From Corynebacterium tuberculostearicum (GTDB lineage: Bacteria; Actinomycetota; Actinomycetes; Mycobacteriales; Mycobacteriaceae): DNA of 64,000 bases. The stretch is from NCBI RefSeq assembly GCF_013408445.1, contig NZ_JACBZL010000001.1, positions 868,001-932,000 on the forward strand, written 5' to 3'. Every line of letters starts with the position of its first letter. The first letter of the stretch is position 1. Under the pieces are notes generated by a model, which worked only from the letters and a program-made list of their open reading frames with translations, did no database searches and was not told the DNA's origin. Shown one piece after another: positions 61,212-64,000 of this stretch. Both the position numbers and the translations under genes were made by a program.

Positions 61212-64000
61212 CTACTGCTTGACGACGGTAGCCTTAACCCCCTTCACCACCTCGTGCACGTCCGCACCATCGAGCGCCTCGGTGGTTACCTGGAAATCGG
61301 TGGCGAGCACTTCACCGGCGATGTGGTCGGCGTGACGCTCCGCCCAAGCCTTCTTCTCCTCTGGGACAGAGAGCACGGCCGCGATGCGGTCCGAGACCTC
61401 GAACCCAGAAGCCTTGCGGGCATCCTGGAGGCCGCGGATAACGTCCGCCGCCCAGCCTTCGGCCTCGAGCTCTTCGGTCACCTCGGTATCGAGTACTACC
61501 AGGCCGTCGAGGCCCTCGATACGCGCGGTGGACTTCGGATTCGCTGCCTGCAGGCGCTCGGTGTACTCATCCGGGCCAAGCACGATATCGCCGTCCACTA
61601 CAACCTCTTCGCCGCGGCGTTCGTAGTTGCCCGCCTTGAGGTTCTTGATGGCGCGCTGCACATCCTTGCCCAAGCGCGGGCCGGCGACCTTCGCGTTGCA
61701 GACAACCTGGAAGGTGCCTACCGAATCGACGTCGTCAGTAAGCTCAACTTCCTTGACATTGACCTCGTCGCGGATGATATCGGCGAAGTCCGCCAGGCGC
61801 TGCGCCCCATTGAGAGCCACCGTCAGCTTCGGCAGTGGCAAACGGTTGCGCAGCTTATTGGACTTGCGCACCGAGGATGCAGCCGAAGCGACCGCGCGGG
61901 TCGCATCCATTGCAGACACCAGATCTGCATCGGACGGGTAGTCCGCAGCCTGCGGGTAATCCGCCAGGTGCACCGAACGCTCACCGGTCAGTCCACGGTA
62001 GATAACCTCCGCCACGTGCGGCAGCAGCGGCGCCACCACGCGAGTCACGGTCTCCAGCACGGTGTACAAGGTATTAAACGCCTCAGGATGGGCGTCCTCG
62101 CCCTCCCAGAAACGATCACGCGAGCGACGGACGTACCAGTTGGTCAGGACGTCGGCAAACAGGCGTACTTCTTCGGTTGCCGTGGCGATATCGGTATCGG
62201 CAAGCGCCGCGTTGACATTGGCCACGACGTCGTGGGTCTTGGCCAAGATATAGCGGTCCAAAACATGCGTGGAGCTGGTGTCGAACTTTGCTTCCTTCTC
62301 TGCGTAGAGCTGCAGGAAGGTATAGGCATTCCAGATAGGCAAGATTGCCTGGCGCACGCCCTCGCGAATGCCCTGCTCGGTCACGATGAGGTTGCCTCCG
62401 CGCAGGATAGGCGAAGACATCAGGAACCAGCGCATGGCATCCGAGCCATCGCGATCAAAGACCTCGTTGACGTTCGGATAGTTGCCCTTGGACTTAGACA
62501 TCTTAAGGCCATCGTTGCCCAGCACGATGCCATGGGCCACGACCTTCTTATACGCCGGGCGATCAAAAAGCGCGGTGGACAGCGCGTGCATCACATAGAA
62601 CCAACCACGCGTCTGACCGGAGTACTCCACAATGAAGTCGGACGGCGAGTGGGTTTCAAACCATTCCTTATTCTCGAATGGGTAGTGCTTCTGCGCAAAC
62701 GGCATCGAGCCGGACTCGAACCAGCAATCCAGCACGTCTGGCACGCGGCGCATCATCGACTTACCGGTCGGATCATCCGGGTTCGGGCGCACCAACTCGT
62801 CGATATGCGGACGGTGCAGCGACTCCGGGCGGACACCGAAATCGCGCTCCAGCTCATCCAAGGAGCCGTAGACATCCATACGCGGATAGTTGTCGTCATC
62901 GGACATCCACACCGGGATAGGCGCACCCCAGTAGCGGGTACGGGAGATATTCCAGTCGCGCGCACCCTCGAGCCACTTGCCAAACTGGCCATCTCGGATG
63001 TGCTCCGGCAGCCACTCAATCTCCTTGTGGTTGAGCTCCACCATGCGATCGCGGAACTCGGTCACCTTCACGAACCAGGCCGGCAGCGCCATGTAGATAA
63101 GCGGCTCGCCCGAGCGCCACGAGTGCGGATAGGAGTGCTCGATGGTTACGTGGCGCACCACTCGCCCAGCAGCCTTCAAGTCCTTGATGATGTCCTTATT
63201 CGCATCAAAGACCAGCTGGCCCTCATAAGGCGGAACCTGCGAGGTGAACTTGCCGTCCTCGTCCACTGGGATAACCAGCTCGATGTCGTACTGGTTGGTG
63301 GTATTCATGTCGTCTTCACCAAACGCAGGAGCCTGGTGTACCACACCGGTGCCGTCCTCAGTGGTGACGTAATCAGCGATCAAAACCTGGTAGGCATTGC
63401 GCAGATCCGGGAAGAAGCCGAAGATAGGCTCATAGGTAAAGCCCTCGAGTTGCGCGCCGGTAAACGTCTCCAGTACCTCGGCCTCCCCTAGTTCCTTCTC
63501 CAAGGTGGCCAGCAGGTTTTCCGCCATGATGAAGGTACGGCCGGCGAAATCACCCTCCGTAGCCTTAAAGAGCACGTAAGTAACCTCTGGATGAACCGCC
63601 AAGGCCTCGTTCGAAGGCAAGGTCCAGGGGGTGGTGGTCCAGGCGAGGAAAGAGGCGTCGGCAAGCGCAGGGTGCTCCGCCAACGTCTTTTCTGCCGCGC
63701 TTCCCTCGCGCGCGCCCTCTACTGGGAAGGTAACGGTTAGGGTCGGATCCTGGCGCATCTTATAGGAATCGTCCAGGCGGGTCTCCTGATTGGACAAAGA
63801 AGTGTGCTCCGCCCAAGAGTACGGAAGAACTCGGAAGCCCTTGTAGATAAGGCCCTTGTCATAAAGCTCCTTGAACGCCCACATGACCGATTCCATGTAG
63901 TTGATATCCATGGTCTTGTAGCCGTTGTCAAAGTCCACCCAGCGGGCCTGGCGGTTGACGTACTCTTCCCACTCGTCGGTGTACTCCAGCACGGACTTAG
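61212..64000 (-). CDS. ileS: Isoleucyl-tRNA synthetase, 3' part (start beyond the window)
   Basis: The visible 929 codons end normally and continue past the right edge ([10 protein letters not shown] frame). Class I aminoacyl-tRNA synthetase features are present: the KMSKS loop ([18 protein letters not shown]), the CP1 editing domain and the anticodon-binding C-terminus. [16 protein letters not shown], and the absence of a C-terminal zinc finger, place it with the eukaryote-like IleS type usual in actinobacteria. The ATP-binding HIGH motif lies outside the window. Confidence 0.96.
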   Translation of the reverse strand, partial: KSVLEYTDEWEEYVNRQARWVDFDNGYKTMDINYMESVMWAFKELYDKGLIYKGFRVLPYSWAEHTSLSNQETRLDDSYKMRQDPTLTVTFPVEGAREGSAAEKTLAEHPALADASFLAWTTTPWTLPSNEALAVHPEVTYVLFKATEGDFAGRTFIMAENLLATLEKELGEAEVLETFTGAQLEGFTYEPIFGFFPDLRNAYQVLIADYVTTEDGTGVVHQAPAFGEDDMNTTNQYDIELVIPVDEDGKFTSQVPPYEGQLVFDANKDIIKDLKAAGRVVRHVTIEHSYPHSWRSGEPLIYMALPAWFVKVTEFRDRMVELNHKEIEWLPEHIRDGQFGKWLEGARDWNISRTRYWGAPIPVWMSDDDNYPRMDVYGSLDELERDFGVRPESLHRPHIDELVRPNPDDPTGKSMMRRVPDVLDCWFESGSMPFAQKHYPFENKEWFETHSPSDFIVEYSGQTRGWFYVMHALSTALFDRPAYKKVVAHGIVLGNDGLKMSKSKGNYPNVNEVFDRDGSDAMRWFLMSSPILRGGNLIVTEQGIREGVRQAILPIWNAYTFLQLYAEKEAKFDTSSTHVLDRYILAKTHDVVANVNAALADTDIATATEEVRLFADVLTNWYVRRSRDRFWEGEDAHPEAFNTLYTVLETVTRVVAPLLPHVAEVIYRGLTGERSVHLADYPQAADYPSDADLVSAMDATRAVASAASSVRKSNKLRNRLPLPKLTVALNGAQRLADFADIIRDEVNVKEVELTDDVDSVGTFQVVCNAKVAGPRLGKDVQRAIKNLKAGNYERRGEEVVVDGDIVLGPDEYTERLQAANPKSTARIEGLDGLVVLDTEVTEELEAEGWAADVIRGLQDARKASGFEVSDRIAAVLSVPEEKKAWAERHADHIAGEVLATDFQVTTEALDGADVHEVVKGVKATVVKQ

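Noticed and set aside
61161..63491. A 776-codon open frame on the plus strand opposite ileS
   Set aside because: It is antisense to a clearly real gene; GC-rich DNA with strong codon bias keeps the opposite frame open. The same applies to long plus-strand frames opposite gdhA and dnaE1.

Overview
The window is a GC-rich actinobacterial chromosome segment, almost certainly from a Corynebacterium. The evidence is a glutamate dehydrogenase nearly superimposable on the C. glutamicum enzyme, a SepIVA septation protein, a RelS-type small alarmone synthetase, the corynebacterial his-operon order, an exact McbR-type operator (TAGAC-N6-GTCTA), and many starts that look leaderless (TANNNT 6-7 nt before ATG/GTG). 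I saw no rRNA, tRNA or CRISPR array.

Layout. 1-10.2 kb: mutM (partial)-rnc-yceD, a membrane protein, sepIVA, gdhA, glycerate kinase, an M20 amidohydrolase and glycogen phosphorylase. 10.25-15.08 kb: an insertion-sequence pile-up. A 5'-decapitated alkaline phosphatase is followed by an IS256-family element, an IS110-family element whose recombinase carries a C-terminal XRE-type helix-turn-helix, and a frameshifted IS1634-type remnant. 15.08-16.2 kb: a CDF metal exporter with a strong promoter and palindrome. 16.2-28.2 kb (minus strand): hisD-C-B, a 55-residue membrane protein, an MFS transporter, hisH-A, impA, hisF-I, a Trp-operon-associated membrane protein, a TrpC paralogue lacking conserved active-site residues, lgt and pyk.

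28.3-39 kb: a YbjN-like protein, a lipoprotein and membrane-protein pair, a TetR regulator and glgX, an exonuclease-BRCT protein, relS, and an ilvA-yigZ-membrane protein-S4 operon. 39.2-42.9 kb: two secreted proteins with similar C-terminal membrane anchors, then a MetE-like enzyme under a McbR-type operator. 42.9-54.7 kb: dnaE1, a frameshifted RarD/EamA transporter, a DUF222-HNH protein, lspA-rluD, two lipoproteins, asparaginase and dinB. 54.9-61.2 kb: an ABC importer (ATPase, binding protein, fused permease) with an overlapping metallophosphoesterase, then a GntR-MFS pair whose promoter contains two tandem perfect palindromes. The window ends inside ileS.

How genes work together. glgP and glgX both degrade glycogen. 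The his cluster holds most histidine enzymes plus a possible transporter; hisG and hisE are not here. lgt and lspA are lipoprotein-maturation enzymes, and several lipoproteins are present. The most unusual items are the IS110-XRE fusion with its possible guide-RNA region, the degenerate TrpC at a relic trp locus, the recurring C-terminal anchor in three exported proteins, the frameshifted rarD, and the ABC-phosphoesterase/GntR-MFS cluster.
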